Origin: Actinoallomurus iriomotensis
GTDB lineage: Bacteria; Actinomycetota; Actinomycetes; Streptosporangiales; Streptosporangiaceae
Direction: 5' to 3'
DNA length: 59,991 nt
NCBI RefSeq assembly: GCF_030269445.1
Contig: NZ_BSTJ01000024.1
Span: forward strand, 1-59,991
The notes under the pieces are model-generated. The model saw only the letters and a program-made list of their open reading frames with translations. It ran no database searches and was not told the DNA's origin. Position numbers and translations under genes: made by a program. Positions 42,370 to 51,484 of the stretch are shown one piece after another (the stretch's first letter is position 1; every line of letters begins with the position of its first letter).

Positions 42370-44773
42370 GCCGCCATATGCCTGCGATACCTTGGTCGGC
42401 GCGCTCGTGCGGCCGCCGGCGGACGTCGACATGGATGAGGTGGCGACCCCCTTGACGATGCCTTCCGTGGCAGGCGTGCGACTGCTCGGGAGCCTTCCCG
42501 CTCGCGGCCCGGTCGCCGACGTTCCGGCGGTCCGCACCGCCGACGGCCGGCCGGTGCGGCTCATCCTCGTGACCGCCGAGCTCGACACCGCGCTCCGCCG
42601 GCGGATCCGCACCGAGTCCGCCGACCTGGAGGACCTGCTGACCCGCCTCGACGCGACGGCGGTGCTGCCGCTGGCCGACCACGGCCTGGACGCGGACGGC
42701 CGCCCGTTCCTGCTCGCCGACCGGCCGGGCCCGACCCTGCGTGAGGCGCTGGCCACGGACGGCCCGCTGCCGCCCGGCGAGGTCGTCGCCGCGGCGTCCG
42801 CCGCCGCCAAGGGACTGCGGCTGCTCACCGAGCAGGGCCTGACCGGTCCGCCGCCCGGCGTGTGCCGCACCGCCGCCGGGCCGGTTCTGGCCACGCCGCT
42901 GCCGCCGTCTCTCGTGGAGCTGGAGGCGGCGCTCGGCGAGGGCACCGGCGACGAACCGCCCGAGGTCCTCGCAGGGGAGGACTGGACACCGGCCGGCCAG
43001 ACCTACGCGCTCGCGTCGATGCTGTGGACCCTGCTCGCCGGACGCCCGCCGTACGGCGGGCCCGACCGCCGGCTGGCACGTCTCGTCGCGGACGGGCCTC
43101 CGGAGTTCGGCCGCGCCGGGGTGCCCGAGCCGGTCATCGCCGTACTGCGGTCCGGGCTGGCCGCCGACCCCGCCGACCGGCCGGCCGGCCCCGGCGCCCT
43201 CGCCGCGGCGCTCGCGGAGGCGACGCGGAAGCCGACGATCCCGCCGAGCCCTCCCCCGCCGTCCGGGCGTCCCCTCGGCAGCCGGTACGACCTGCTGAGC
43301 CGCATCGGCGGCGGCGCGACCGGCCAGGTCTGGTCCGGGCGGCGGCGCGAGGACGGCCTTCCGGTCGCGGTGAAGATCCTGCGGGGCGAGCTGTCGGAGG
43401 ACCCGGACACGGTCGAGCGCTTCCTGCGCGAGAGCCGCGTGCTGCGGAGCATCCGCCACCCGAACGTCGTCGAGATCTACGACTTCGTCAAAGAGGGCGA
43501 CGTCTTCGGCATCGTCATGGAGCTGGTCGAGGGCGAGGACCTGCGGCACGTCGCCGCGCGCGGCCCCCTGCCCGCGGCCGAGGCGGCCGAGCTCCTCGCG
43601 CACACCGCGAGCGCGCTGGCCGCCGTGCACGCGGGCGGCATCGTGCACCGCGACGTCAAGCCGGAGAACATCCTCGTCGCCGAACGGGGCGGCCGCCGCA
43701 CCGCGTACCTGTCCGACTTCGGCATCGCGCGCGGCATCGCCGGGTCGGCGCACACCCGGCTGCTCGGCACCCCGGCCTACCTCGGGCCGGAGCTGTGGGC
43801 CGGCCGCGCGCCGACGGCCGCCACCGACGTCTACGCGCTCGGCATCACCGCGTACGAGCTGATCGCCGGCCGCCTGCCGTTCGACGCGCGCAGCCAGGAG
43901 GCGATGATGCGCGCGCACCTGGAGCTGCGGGCGCCCCGGCCGGACGGCGTCGACGACGCCGCCTGGGCGCTGATCAGCGCGTGTCTCGACCGCGACCCGG
44001 CCCGGCGCCCCGACGCCGCACGGGTCGCCGCCGGCTGGGCGTCCCTCGCGGGCCCGCGGGTGATGGCGGAACTGTCGCCCGGCCAACGGGCTAATCCCGA
44101 CCAGCGAGCTAATCCCGACCAGCGAGCTGATCCCTACCAACCAACCCCGACCGACCTCCCGGCCCCGACCGACCTCCCGGCCCCGACCGACCTCCCGCCC
44201 ACGCGGTGTCCCCAGCCGGGGGACGCGGCGGAACGTTTCCCGGCCGGGCACGACCCGGTGACCGGCACGGTGGCGTCCGCCCGGCCGCTGCCCGTACGCC
44301 CGGCGCCGCCCGCGCCCCGGACGCGGCGGCGGCTGCGCGCGCCGCTGCTCACCGTGCTGGCCGTGGCCGTCGTCGGCGCGGGGACCGGTGTCGTCCTGGC
44401 CACGCGTGACCACGGCACGTCTTCCCCGGCGCCCCGCGCGACGGCGTCGACGCCGCGGACCGGCCACTACTACTACGTGCCGGCCTCGGTCGTGGTCTCC
44501 GGCACCGGCGGGACCCTGTCCTGGGAGGGGCAGGCCGAGTCGCTGCCGGGGTTCACCGGCTACCTCGTGTCCGACGTCAGCGGCGGGACGATCCGGCCGC
44601 TCTCGGACGTGCTGCCGAAGAACACCCACTCGTTCGCGCTGCACGACCTCCCGCCGGGCCGGCGGTCGTGCTTCGCCGTGATCGCGGTGATCACCGCGTC
44701 GCCGCCCGGCCAGTCCGCCCCGCCCGCCTGCGTCACGCCGCCGGGCGCGAGCCCGACCCCCCGAACCCGATGA
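42347..44773 (+). CDS. Pseudokinase/Ser-Thr kinase fusion, membrane anchored
   Basis: 808 residues from GTG 42347; ATG 42356 is an alternative. Residues about 35-290 follow the outline of a kinase fold but have no glycine loop, Lys, HRD or DFG: a pseudokinase. Residues about 308-565 are an active Hanks-type kinase with GGGATGQVWSG, VAVKIL, HRDVKPEN and DFGIA. A linker with short 18-bp repeats, a transmembrane helix (LLTVLAVAVVGAGTGVVLA, about 665-685) and a small extracellular FN3-like domain follow. The start overlaps the end of the FHA-ATPase gene. It is likely to phosphorylate the FHA-linked secretion ATPase machinery; the pseudokinase may regulate it. Confidence 0.87.
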   Translation: MIHMNPSKPPYACDTLVGALVRPPADVDMDEVATPLTMPSVAGVRLLGSLPARGPVADVPAVRTADGRPVRLILVTAELDTALRRRIRTESADLEDLLTRLDATAVLPLADHGLDADGRPFLLADRPGPTLREALATDGPLPPGEVVAAASAAAKGLRLLTEQGLTGPPPGVCRTAAGPVLATPLPPSLVELEAALGEGTGDEPPEVLAGEDWTPAGQTYALASMLWTLLAGRPPYGGPDRRLARLVADGPPEFGRAGVPEPVIAVLRSGLAADPADRPAGPGALAAALAEATRKPTIPPSPPPPSGRPLGSRYDLLSRIGGGATGQVWSGRRREDGLPVAVKILRGELSEDPDTVERFLRESRVLRSIRHPNVVEIYDFVKEGDVFGIVMELVEGEDLRHVAARGPLPAAEAAELLAHTASALAAVHAGGIVHRDVKPENILVAERGGRRTAYLSDFGIARGIAGSAHTRLLGTPAYLGPELWAGRAPTAATDVYALGITAYELIAGRLPFDARSQEAMMRAHLELRAPRPDGVDDAAWALISACLDRDPARRPDAARVAAGWASLAGPRVMAELSPGQRANPDQRANPDQRADPYQPTPTDLPAPTDLPAPTDLPPTRCPQPGDAAERFPAGHDPVTGTVASARPLPVRPAPPAPRTRRRLRAPLLTVLAVAVVGAGTGVVLATRDHGTSSPAPRATASTPRTGHYYYVPASVVVSGTGGTLSWEGQAESLPGFTGYLVSDVSGGTIRPLSDVLPKNTHSFALHDLPPGRRSCFAVIAVITASPPGQSAPPACVTPPGASPTPRTR
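44085..44200. repeat. Two short in-frame repeat tracts in the kinase linker
   Basis: An 18-bp unit encoding the hexamer QRANPD, two full copies plus a diverged third (QRADPY), is followed by an 18-bp unit encoding PTDLPA (three copies, the last ending PP). Both lie between the kinase domain and the membrane helix, where length is free to vary. Confidence 0.8.
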
Positions 44774-44792
44774 CCGCGATAGGACCCGTCTG

Positions 44793-45800
44793 ATGTCGCA
44801 ACCTCCCACCGAGCCCACCGCCGGCGCGACGGCCGAGCTGGCGCACGCCGTCGTCGCCAACGTCGAGCAGGTCCTGCGCGGCAAGACGGAGGCGATCCGG
44901 CTGGCGCTGACCTGCCTCCTCGCCGGTGGCCACCTGCTCATCGAGGACGTCCCCGGCACCGGCAAGACGTCGCTGGCCAAGGCGCTCGCGGCGAGCTTCG
45001 GCGGCAGCGCGCACCGGATCCAGTTCACCCCCGACCTGCTGCCGACGGACATCACCGGGGTCTCGGTGTGGGACCAGCACCGCGCCGCCTTCGAGTTCCG
45101 CCCCGGACCGGTCTTCGCCAACGTGGTCGTGGCCGACGAGATCAACCGTGCGTCGCCGAAAACTCAGTCCGCGCTGCTGGAGGTGATGGAGGAGGCGCAG
45201 GTCACGGTGGACGGCGTCACCCACGCGGTGCCCCGGCCGTTCCTCGTCGTCGCCACGCAGAACCCGATCGACATGGAGGGCACCTACCGGCTGCCGGAGG
45301 CGCAGCTCGACCGGTTCCTGATGAGGATCTCGATCGGCCACCCGAGCGTCGCGGTCGAGGAGGAGATCCTCACCGGCCGGGCGCGCTCGGCGCCGCCCGA
45401 ACTGTCGGCGGTGACGACGCCCGAGCGGTTCGCCCATGCGCAACGCGGGATCGCGGCCGTGCACGTGGCGCCGGAGATCGCGCGGTACGTGGCGATGATC
45501 GCTCAGGCGACCCGTGAGCACGAGGCGCTGCGCCTCGCCGTCAGCACGCGCGGCAGCCTCGCCCTGCTGCGCGCGGCCCAGACCCATGCCGCCTGCGCCG
45601 GACGGCACTTCGTCGTGCCCGACGACATCCGGGCGACCGCGGCGGCGGTGCTGACGCACCGGCTCGTGCTCGCCGCCCAGGCCGAGGTGCGCGGCACCAC
45701 GACGTCGTCGGTGCTCACCGAGGTCCTCGACCGCCTGCCGGTACCGGTTCTGGCGCCCGGGTCCGCGTCCCGCCACCCGGCCTCGCCGACCCCGCGGTGA
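44793..45800 (+). CDS. MoxR-type AAA+ ATPase
   Basis: 335 residues. Walker A EDVPGTGKTSLAKAL at about 51-65, Walker B VVVADEINRASPKTQ at about 111-125, and sensor 1 in VVATQNPIDMEGTYRLPEAQLDRF. MoxR proteins act as chaperones for the assembly of extracellular or metal-containing proteins and almost always precede a DUF58 gene, as here. The stop overlaps the DUF58 GTG (GTGA). Part of the conserved triad MoxR-DUF58-transglutaminase-like. Confidence 0.93.
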   Translation: MSQPPTEPTAGATAELAHAVVANVEQVLRGKTEAIRLALTCLLAGGHLLIEDVPGTGKTSLAKALAASFGGSAHRIQFTPDLLPTDITGVSVWDQHRAAFEFRPGPVFANVVVADEINRASPKTQSALLEVMEEAQVTVDGVTHAVPRPFLVVATQNPIDMEGTYRLPEAQLDRFLMRISIGHPSVAVEEEILTGRARSAPPELSAVTTPERFAHAQRGIAAVHVAPEIARYVAMIAQATREHEALRLAVSTRGSLALLRAAQTHAACAGRHFVVPDDIRATAAAVLTHRLVLAAQAEVRGTTTSSVLTEVLDRLPVPVLAPGSASRHPASPTPR

Positions 45801-46975
45801 ACGGCCCCGCCGACGGCGCCGCGCCGCGCCGGTGGCCGGTCACCGGCACGGGCATCGGGCTGGCGGTGCTCGCGGCCGTCTCGTACGCGCTCGGGGCGGC
45901 GTTGGGCTACCCGGTGCTCGTCGCCCTGGCGATCGGCTCGGCCGCCGTCCTCGTGGCCGCGGGCTGCTTCGTCACGGTCCGCCCGTCCGTGCGGCTGACG
46001 CGTCAGGTCACGCCCGACCGGGTCACGGTGGGCGAGCACGCGCTGGGCCGTCTTCACGTGCGCAACACCGGCCGCCGTCCGAGCGTCGCGTTCACGGCCG
46101 TGGACCGCGTCGGTCCCGAGACGATCGCCCTGGACGTACGGACCGTGGCCGCCGGCGGCATGCGGGCGGTGAACTACCCGCTGCCCGCCCCGCGGCGGGG
46201 GCGGATCCCGCTCGGCCCGCTGACGGTGGAGCGGCGCGACCCGTTCGGGCTGTTCCGCTGGGCACGGCGGCAGACCGGCGACGACGTGCTGTGGGTGCAT
46301 CCGCGGATCCACCCGATGCGCCCGCTGCCGGTCGGCATCGTCCTCGACTACGAGGGCCGTACCCACGAGAACGCCCGGCTCGGCACCGTCACGTTCTCCG
46401 CGCTGCGGGAGTACGTGCCGGGTGACGACCCGCGCCAGATCCACTGGCGCTCGACCGCCCGGCTGGGCACCCTCGTGGTGCGCGAGCACATCGACACGAC
46501 CGAACCGACGACGACCGTGGTGCTCGACACCCGCGCCGGCGCGTTCGAGACCGACTCCGCGTTCGAGGACGCGGTCGAGGTGGCCGCCTCGGTGGTGCAC
46601 ACGGTCGAGGACCTCGGCCGTCCGGTCGAGCTGCACGTCATCGGCGCGTCCGGCGACGGCCCGGTGCTCGACCGGCTCTCCCTCGCCGAGCCCGACCCGG
46701 ACGCCGACGTGGCCCTGCTGCTCCGCGCCGTGGACCGCGGCCCGGCTGGCGGCGCGCTCGTGGTCGTGACCGGGACGGCCGAGTCCGGCCTGCTCACCAG
46801 GCTCGCCGAGCAGCGGCGGCGCTTCCGTCCCGTCGTCGTGATCTCCCTGGCGGGTGACGCGGCGCCGCCCGACGGCGGGCTGCGGCGTCGCCCCGGCATG
46901 GCCGTCCTCACCGCGCGGTCGGCGGCCGAGGCCGCGGTCGCCTGGAACCGGATGGTCAGCGGTGATGCCGGATGA
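45797..46975 (+). CDS. DUF58-domain membrane protein
   Basis: 392 residues from GTG 45797. Two N-terminal membrane helices (residues about 18-60) are followed by a beta-rich stretch. The DUF58 signature LREYVPGDDPRQIHWRSTAR lies at about 198-217. The C-terminal part resembles a vWA-like fold. DUF58 proteins work with MoxR ATPases; the exact activity is unknown. Coupled on both sides by 4-bp overlaps. Confidence 0.92.
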   Translation: MNGPADGAAPRRWPVTGTGIGLAVLAAVSYALGAALGYPVLVALAIGSAAVLVAAGCFVTVRPSVRLTRQVTPDRVTVGEHALGRLHVRNTGRRPSVAFTAVDRVGPETIALDVRTVAAGGMRAVNYPLPAPRRGRIPLGPLTVERRDPFGLFRWARRQTGDDVLWVHPRIHPMRPLPVGIVLDYEGRTHENARLGTVTFSALREYVPGDDPRQIHWRSTARLGTLVVREHIDTTEPTTTVVLDTRAGAFETDSAFEDAVEVAASVVHTVEDLGRPVELHVIGASGDGPVLDRLSLAEPDPDADVALLLRAVDRGPAGGALVVVTGTAESGLLTRLAEQRRRFRPVVVISLAGDAAPPDGGLRRRPGMAVLTARSAAEAAVAWNRMVSGDAG

Positions 46976-49035
46976 GGCGTCTCGCGCGCGCCGTGCTCGC
47001 GGGCCTGCTCGGTGCGCTGGCCGGGCTCGGGTTCGGGCCGGTGTTCGGCGGCGTGCCCGGACCGGCGCCGTTCGTCACGGCGGTGGCCGCGTGCGCCGGC
47101 GCCGCGACACTGGTCGTGGCGGTCGCGGCGCTGGTTCCCCGGCTGCCCTCGACCGTCGTCTCGCTGGCCGGCGCGGTGCTGGTGGTGGCGACCGCGATCG
47201 CGGTGACCGGGTCGGGCGCGGCGATCGCCGACGGCCCCTGGCGGCTGCTGACCGGCGCCCTGCCCGCCGACCCGACCGGGCCGCCGCTCGGCGCCGTCGC
47301 CCTGTTCGCCGGGTTGGCGACGCTCTTCGCGGGCCTGCTCGCGGCGTACGCCGGCAGCCCGCTCGCCCCGGTCGTGCCCCCGCTCATCTGCCTGCTCGCC
47401 GCGCTGGGGCTCGGCGCGTCCGGGCCGCCGCTGCCGGGCTGGTACGCGCCGGCCGTCGTCGTGCTCGTGCTGGCCGTGCTGTTCGCCGGTCAGGGCGCGG
47501 CGCCGCGGCCGGGCGTGCTCGCCATGGTGGCCGGGACCGGCGCGGTGGCGGTGGCCGCCACCCTTCTGCTCGGCCCGGCCGCGCCGGGATCGGGCGAGCC
47601 GGCCGACGTGCGCACACTCGTGTCCGCGCCGGTGCTGCCGCGCAGCGGAGTGAGCCCGCTCCAGCAGTACCTCGCGCTGCGCGACGAGACGCTGCCGGTC
47701 CGCGTGACCGGCACCACCTCCCGCCCTGGCGGCGTCCTGCGGATGGCCACGCTCAGCCGCTTCGACGGGACGTACTGGACGGTCTCCGGAGACTTCCGGC
47801 TGGCCGGCCGCCGGCTGCCGCACACGCCCGCCGGAAGCCGGCAGGTCACGGTGACCTCGCGGATCCGGGTGGAGTCCGGCGATCCGGACTGGGTGCTCAG
47901 CCCCGGCCGTACGACACGGCTCACCGTCGCGGGTCTCGGCGTGGACGAGAGCACCGGCGACGTCGCCGTGCCCGCCGGGACCGCGTCGCCCACCGCGTAC
48001 GACACGACCTCGATGGTGAACCAGGCCGACGCCGGCGCCCTGCTGTCGGCCGATCCAGTGCCCGCCTCCGCCCCGCTCACCCCACCGATGCCCGCCGTGA
48101 TCCGCGGGTTCGTCGAACGCACGGTGGCCGGGCGGCCGTCGGCGTCCGGGCAGCTCATCGCGCTCTACCAGCGGTTCAAGACCGCGGGCGACTTCCGGTA
48201 CGACGAGGCCAAGGACGTGCCGGGCGGGCACGGTTACTACCAGATCCAGCACCTGCTGGAGACCAAGCGGGGCACGAGCGAGCAGTACGCCAGCGCCTAC
48301 GCGGTGATGGCGCGCGGCCTCGGCGTCGACGCCCGGGTCGTGATGGGGTTCCGCCCGGAGTACCGGGGAGACGCGTTCACCGTGACCGGCCGCGACGTGG
48401 ACGCGTGGGTGGAGGTGCGCTTCGCCGGGCTCGGCTGGGTGACGATCGACCCCAGCCCGCGCGGCAACACGATCGGCACCCGCGAGAACCGGCCGCGGAC
48501 GCCCACACGGACCGGCCAGGTCGACGACCCGCTGAAGAACACCACGCCGCGCCGGGGCGGGGGCACCCGGCCGCGGGCGAGCGGCGACGGCCCGCCGAGC
48601 GGGGTCTCACGGTCGGATGACGTGTGGCTCCCGATCGGGCTGACGGCCGCGGCGCTCCTCGTACTGCTCGTGCTGTCGGTACCAGGCGCCAAGACGGTGC
48701 GCCGGGCCCGCCGCCGGCGCGACCGCTCACCCCGGCGCGCCGTACTCGGTGCCTGGTGGGAGACGGTGGACCGGATGCGGGAGGCCGGCCTCCCGGCGGG
48801 CCCGTCCCTGACGACGGGCCAGGCGGTCGCACTGACGGACGGCATGCCGGAGCTGTCCGCGCTGGCGACGATGGTGGACCACGCGGCGTACGCACCGGAG
48901 GACACGTCCTCGGACCTGCCCATGCGGGCGTGGGAGACGGCCGGAGAGGTAAGCCGCCGACTGCGCGACGGAATGGGCCGGCGCGGCCGGCTCCGCGCGT
49001 TCTTCGACCCACGCACGCTGCTCCGCCCGCGTTAG
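46972..49035 (+). CDS. TgpA-like membrane protein with degenerate transglutaminase domain
   Basis: 687 residues. Several membrane helices in residues 1-200; an external transglutaminase-fold domain at about 400-500; a further membrane helix (about 553-575); and a cytoplasmic tail. In active relatives the catalytic Cys lies in G-x-C-E-x-[FY]-A and the His in H-A-W-V-E-V. Here these read GTSEQYASA (Cys to Ser) and VDAWVEV (His to Asp), while the Asp in TIDPSP remains. The enzyme is therefore probably inactive and may bind peptide or act as scaffold. Third gene of the MoxR-DUF58 set, ATGA overlap at its start. Confidence 0.88.
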   Translation: MRRLARAVLAGLLGALAGLGFGPVFGGVPGPAPFVTAVAACAGAATLVVAVAALVPRLPSTVVSLAGAVLVVATAIAVTGSGAAIADGPWRLLTGALPADPTGPPLGAVALFAGLATLFAGLLAAYAGSPLAPVVPPLICLLAALGLGASGPPLPGWYAPAVVVLVLAVLFAGQGAAPRPGVLAMVAGTGAVAVAATLLLGPAAPGSGEPADVRTLVSAPVLPRSGVSPLQQYLALRDETLPVRVTGTTSRPGGVLRMATLSRFDGTYWTVSGDFRLAGRRLPHTPAGSRQVTVTSRIRVESGDPDWVLSPGRTTRLTVAGLGVDESTGDVAVPAGTASPTAYDTTSMVNQADAGALLSADPVPASAPLTPPMPAVIRGFVERTVAGRPSASGQLIALYQRFKTAGDFRYDEAKDVPGGHGYYQIQHLLETKRGTSEQYASAYAVMARGLGVDARVVMGFRPEYRGDAFTVTGRDVDAWVEVRFAGLGWVTIDPSPRGNTIGTRENRPRTPTRTGQVDDPLKNTTPRRGGGTRPRASGDGPPSGVSRSDDVWLPIGLTAAALLVLLVLSVPGAKTVRRARRRRDRSPRRAVLGAWWETVDRMREAGLPAGPSLTTGQAVALTDGMPELSALATMVDHAAYAPEDTSSDLPMRAWETAGEVSRRLRDGMGRRGRLRAFFDPRTLLRPR

Positions 49036-49166
49036 GCCCCTTACCAGGGCGAACAATCCACGATCAAACCAACAACGCCAGGGTGTAGGCGATCAATTCT
49101 GGCGTCCCTATACCGGTGGCAGGACCTCGCGCCAAAAGCCGCGAACCGCACCGAAGGGAACGCCCC

Positions 49167-49593
49167 ATGGACCGTACGACCCGAAGCGCCGCGACGAAGG
49201 CCGCCGCCTTCCTCGCCACCGTGCTCGCCATCGTCGGCATCTTCGCGACCGCGACGCCGCCCGCCCGGGCGGCCACGACCGCCGAAGGCACCGCCTCGGC
49301 GAGCACCGGCGGCGATCCGCTGGACACGCTCGACACGACCGACCAGGCAATGACCAATGCCTGGTGCCTGACGCTCAAGCTCGCGGGCCGCTGCGACATC
49401 TTCCTCCAGGCCACGCGCGACTCGCTGCGGAACGATGACCGCCGACGGGATCATCCAGACCTGCAAGACGCTCGCCGCCGCGGCCCACCAGATCACCACT
49501 GCTGACCTGGCCGAGGAGTACCCGCGGACCGGTCCGGTGACCGACTTCGAGAAGAAGGCCGAGGCGTCCGGCTACCTGATCTACATCGACTGA
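49167..49593 (+). pseudogene. Frameshifted small secreted protein
   Basis: ATG 49167 follows AAGGGAACG and starts a Sec-type signal peptide (AAAFLATVLAIVGIF, then TPPARAA). The frame is sensible to CDIFLQATRDSLRN near 49433, then becomes Arg-rich and stops at 49505. A shift of one base at 49434 continues with MTADGIIQTCKTLAAAAHQI and ends in EKKAEASGYLIYID at 49593, which looks like genuine protein. A single extra G in AACGATG would explain it. The intact protein would be about 141 residues with Cys in both halves. Either a true frameshift, an assembly error, or two overlapping genes (second ATG 49435). Function unknown. Confidence 0.65.
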
Positions 49594-49604
49594 CGCCGTA
49601 CGGG

Positions 49605-49633
49605 CCGGCCCCGCCCCGCGTGGGCGGGGCCGG
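49605..49633. terminator. Bidirectional hairpin terminator
   Basis: CCGGCCCCGCCC and GGGCGGGGCCGG form a perfect 12-bp stem with the loop CGCGT. It fills the space between the convergent frameshifted secreted gene and the ADP-ribosyltransferase gene. There is no T tract, as is usual in GC-rich actinomycetes. Confidence 0.75.
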
Positions 49634-50263
49634 TCACGCCGGAAGTCGACGTTCCCACGATGGATCGAATCTGGGATTCGTCACCCATTCGCTGAACTTC
49701 GGCGGCATACCGCGGCCTAGTTCCTCGGGGTTGAGCACGGACCGCCACCGGCTGACGAACCGCGCCGGAAAACCGCCGGGGAACGCCACCTCCTGCTGCG
49801 TTCCGCCGTACATCCGCGCACCGGCCGTCGCGTCGACGTCGATGCCGCCGCCCAGGCCGCTCAGCTCGTACTGGAACCTCCCCGACCACGACATCTCGGC
49901 GTTCCGCGTGGTGCTGACGAAGCCCGAGCGGCCTGCGATGTGTTGGAAGAGGTCGGCGTCCACGTAATCGTGCGGCGTGAAGTAGCCGTCGAGCAGGCGC
50001 CCCGGAGGACGGTCGTCGTACCGGTAGAGGGGCTCGTCCGTCTTACGCCACACCACCTCGTCCGCGGACGGCGTCATCTTCTGGATGACGTGGTCCACTC
50101 CCTGCCGCCACTCGGCGTCGTTCTTCGGCACGTGCCCGAGTTTGGCGAACCAGGGCAGCTCGACCCTTCCGACGGCCGGACCCGCTCGTAGCAGGTCCTG
50201 CTCCGGCCCTCGCAGGAATCTGCGTATGACAGCTGTGAAGACCCCGGCCTCACCGGCACTCAT
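49634..50263 (-). CDS. Scabin/pierisin-like mono-ADP-ribosyltransferase
   Basis: 209 residues from ATG 50263 preceded by GGGGGTG; an ATG at 50290 would add nine. All three catalytic elements of the R-S-E class are present: LYRYDDRPP (Arg, about 81-89), FVSTTRN (STS-like motif, about 115-121) and QQEVAFPGG (Q-x-E, about 159-167), with GGGIDVDATAG between them. The set and spacing match the scabin/pierisin/mosquitocidal-toxin branch, which modifies guanine in DNA or Arg in proteins. There is no signal peptide or WXG region, and about 65 N-terminal residues are unassigned. No obvious immunity gene lies next to it. It could be an intracellular modifier, or a toxin cassette separated from its carrier. 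Confidence 0.82.
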   Translation of the reverse strand: MSAGEAGVFTAVIRRFLRGPEQDLLRAGPAVGRVELPWFAKLGHVPKNDAEWRQGVDHVIQKMTPSADEVVWRKTDEPLYRYDDRPPGRLLDGYFTPHDYVDADLFQHIAGRSGFVSTTRNAEMSWSGRFQYELSGLGGGIDVDATAGARMYGGTQQEVAFPGGFPARFVSRWRSVLNPEELGRGMPPKFSEWVTNPRFDPSWERRLPA

Positions 50264-50380
50264 CGGCGCACCCCCGCGCTCACTCACCATCAGACGCGCG
50301 GGAAACCTTAACCGGCCGGGCCGGAGCCGGGCGTTGTTCGGCGTCAGCGCGTGTAATTCGCTGACCGCGGCGTGAGATTC

Positions 50381-51286
50381 TCAGGCGGGGGCGGCGTCGC
50401 GTACGGAGGTGGACTCGCGGACGATGGCGAGCAGGGCGTCCGTCGCCGGGTTGGCCGGGCCGTTGGACGGCACCGCGACCGAGACCACCCACTCCGGGGC
50501 CGTCGCGCGCAGCGGTACCGCGACGACCTTCTTGTTCTTCTTGTACGCGATCGGCCGCGGCACCAGAGCCACCCCCAGGTCGGCGGCGACGAAGTCGAGC
50601 AGGCTGTGCACGTCGTTGACCTCCACCGCCACGTGCCGTTCGAGGCCCGCGGCGCCGAACGCGCGGTCGGTGACCTGCCGGGCGCCCCAGTCCGGGTGGA
50701 AGTCCACGAAGGTCTCGTCCGGCAGCGCGGACCAGTCGACCGCCTCACGCGCGGCGAGCGGGTGGCCGGGGTGGCAGACCAGCATCATCGGCTCGGTCGT
50801 CAGCGGCGTCAGTCCGACCCCGGCCGGCGCGCGCCCGCCGGACAGCGCGACGAACGCCAGGTCCAGGCCGCCCGTACGGACCTGCTCCACCAGGCCGGAC
50901 GAGCCACCCTGGCGGAGCCGGACCTCCACGCCCGGATGCACGGCGCGGAACCGGGACAGCACCATGGGCAGGTCGATGACGGCCAGGCACTGCTCGGTGC
51001 CGATCGACACGGTGCCGCGCAGCAGGCCCTGGACCGCGGCGACCGCGCTGCGGGCGGCCGCGACGCTCGCGAGGGTGCGCCGGGCCTCGGCGAGCAGCGC
51101 GCGCCCCGCCTCGGTGAGGGCCACCCGCCGCGTGCTGCGGACGAACAGCGGGGCACCGAGTTCGCGTTCGAGGGAGCGGATCGAGGCGGACAGGCCGGAC
51201 TGCGCGAGACGCAGGCGTTCGGCCGCTCGGGTGAAGTGCTCCTCCTCCGCGACGGCGACGAAGTACTCCAGGTGACGCAGTTCCAC
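50381..51286 (-). CDS. LysR-family transcriptional regulator
   Basis: 301 residues. MELRHLEYFVAVAEEEHF starts the winged HTH, with recognition-helix region RLAQSGLSASIRSLERELG; residues 90-295 form the periplasmic-binding-like effector domain. LysR proteins usually regulate the divergent gene; here that is the aldo/keto reductase pair, 198 bp away. The intergenic region is T-rich next to the LysR start and has a 6-bp inverted repeat GGCTGT-TGACG-ACAGCC at 51354-51370. Confidence 0.93.
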   Translation of the reverse strand: MELRHLEYFVAVAEEEHFTRAAERLRLAQSGLSASIRSLERELGAPLFVRSTRRVALTEAGRALLAEARRTLASVAAARSAVAAVQGLLRGTVSIGTEQCLAVIDLPMVLSRFRAVHPGVEVRLRQGGSSGLVEQVRTGGLDLAFVALSGGRAPAGVGLTPLTTEPMMLVCHPGHPLAAREAVDWSALPDETFVDFHPDWGARQVTDRAFGAAGLERHVAVEVNDVHSLLDFVAADLGVALVPRPIAYKKNKKVVAVPLRATAPEWVVSVAVPSNGPANPATDALLAIVRESTSVRDAAPA

Positions 51287-51484
51287 GACTCATCACTCTA
51301 ACTGCTTGATTCCATCTGTTTTTTCTGTTGGACACGGGGAAGCCGTGCATGGAGGCTGTTGACGACAGCCGCCGATCAGCGGGCCCGCGCGGCCCCCGAA
51401 GAGCCGCGCCGTGCGCCCGTGCACCGGGCCCGCGCCCGCCGGCGGCTGCAGCCCTGACGAACGCCATCTTGGAGGTCTTGTCAC

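Noticed and set aside
42323-45145. 940-codon minus-strand frame
   Set aside because: Antisense to the kinase and MoxR genes, which are certain.
46348-48252. 634-codon minus-strand frame, Gly/His/Arg-rich
   Set aside because: Antisense shadow of DUF58 and the transglutaminase-like gene.
51354-51370. 6-bp inverted repeat between LysR and aldo/keto reductase genes as the LysR box
   Set aside because: Short, and lacks a clear T-N11-A core; noted only in the LysR entry.
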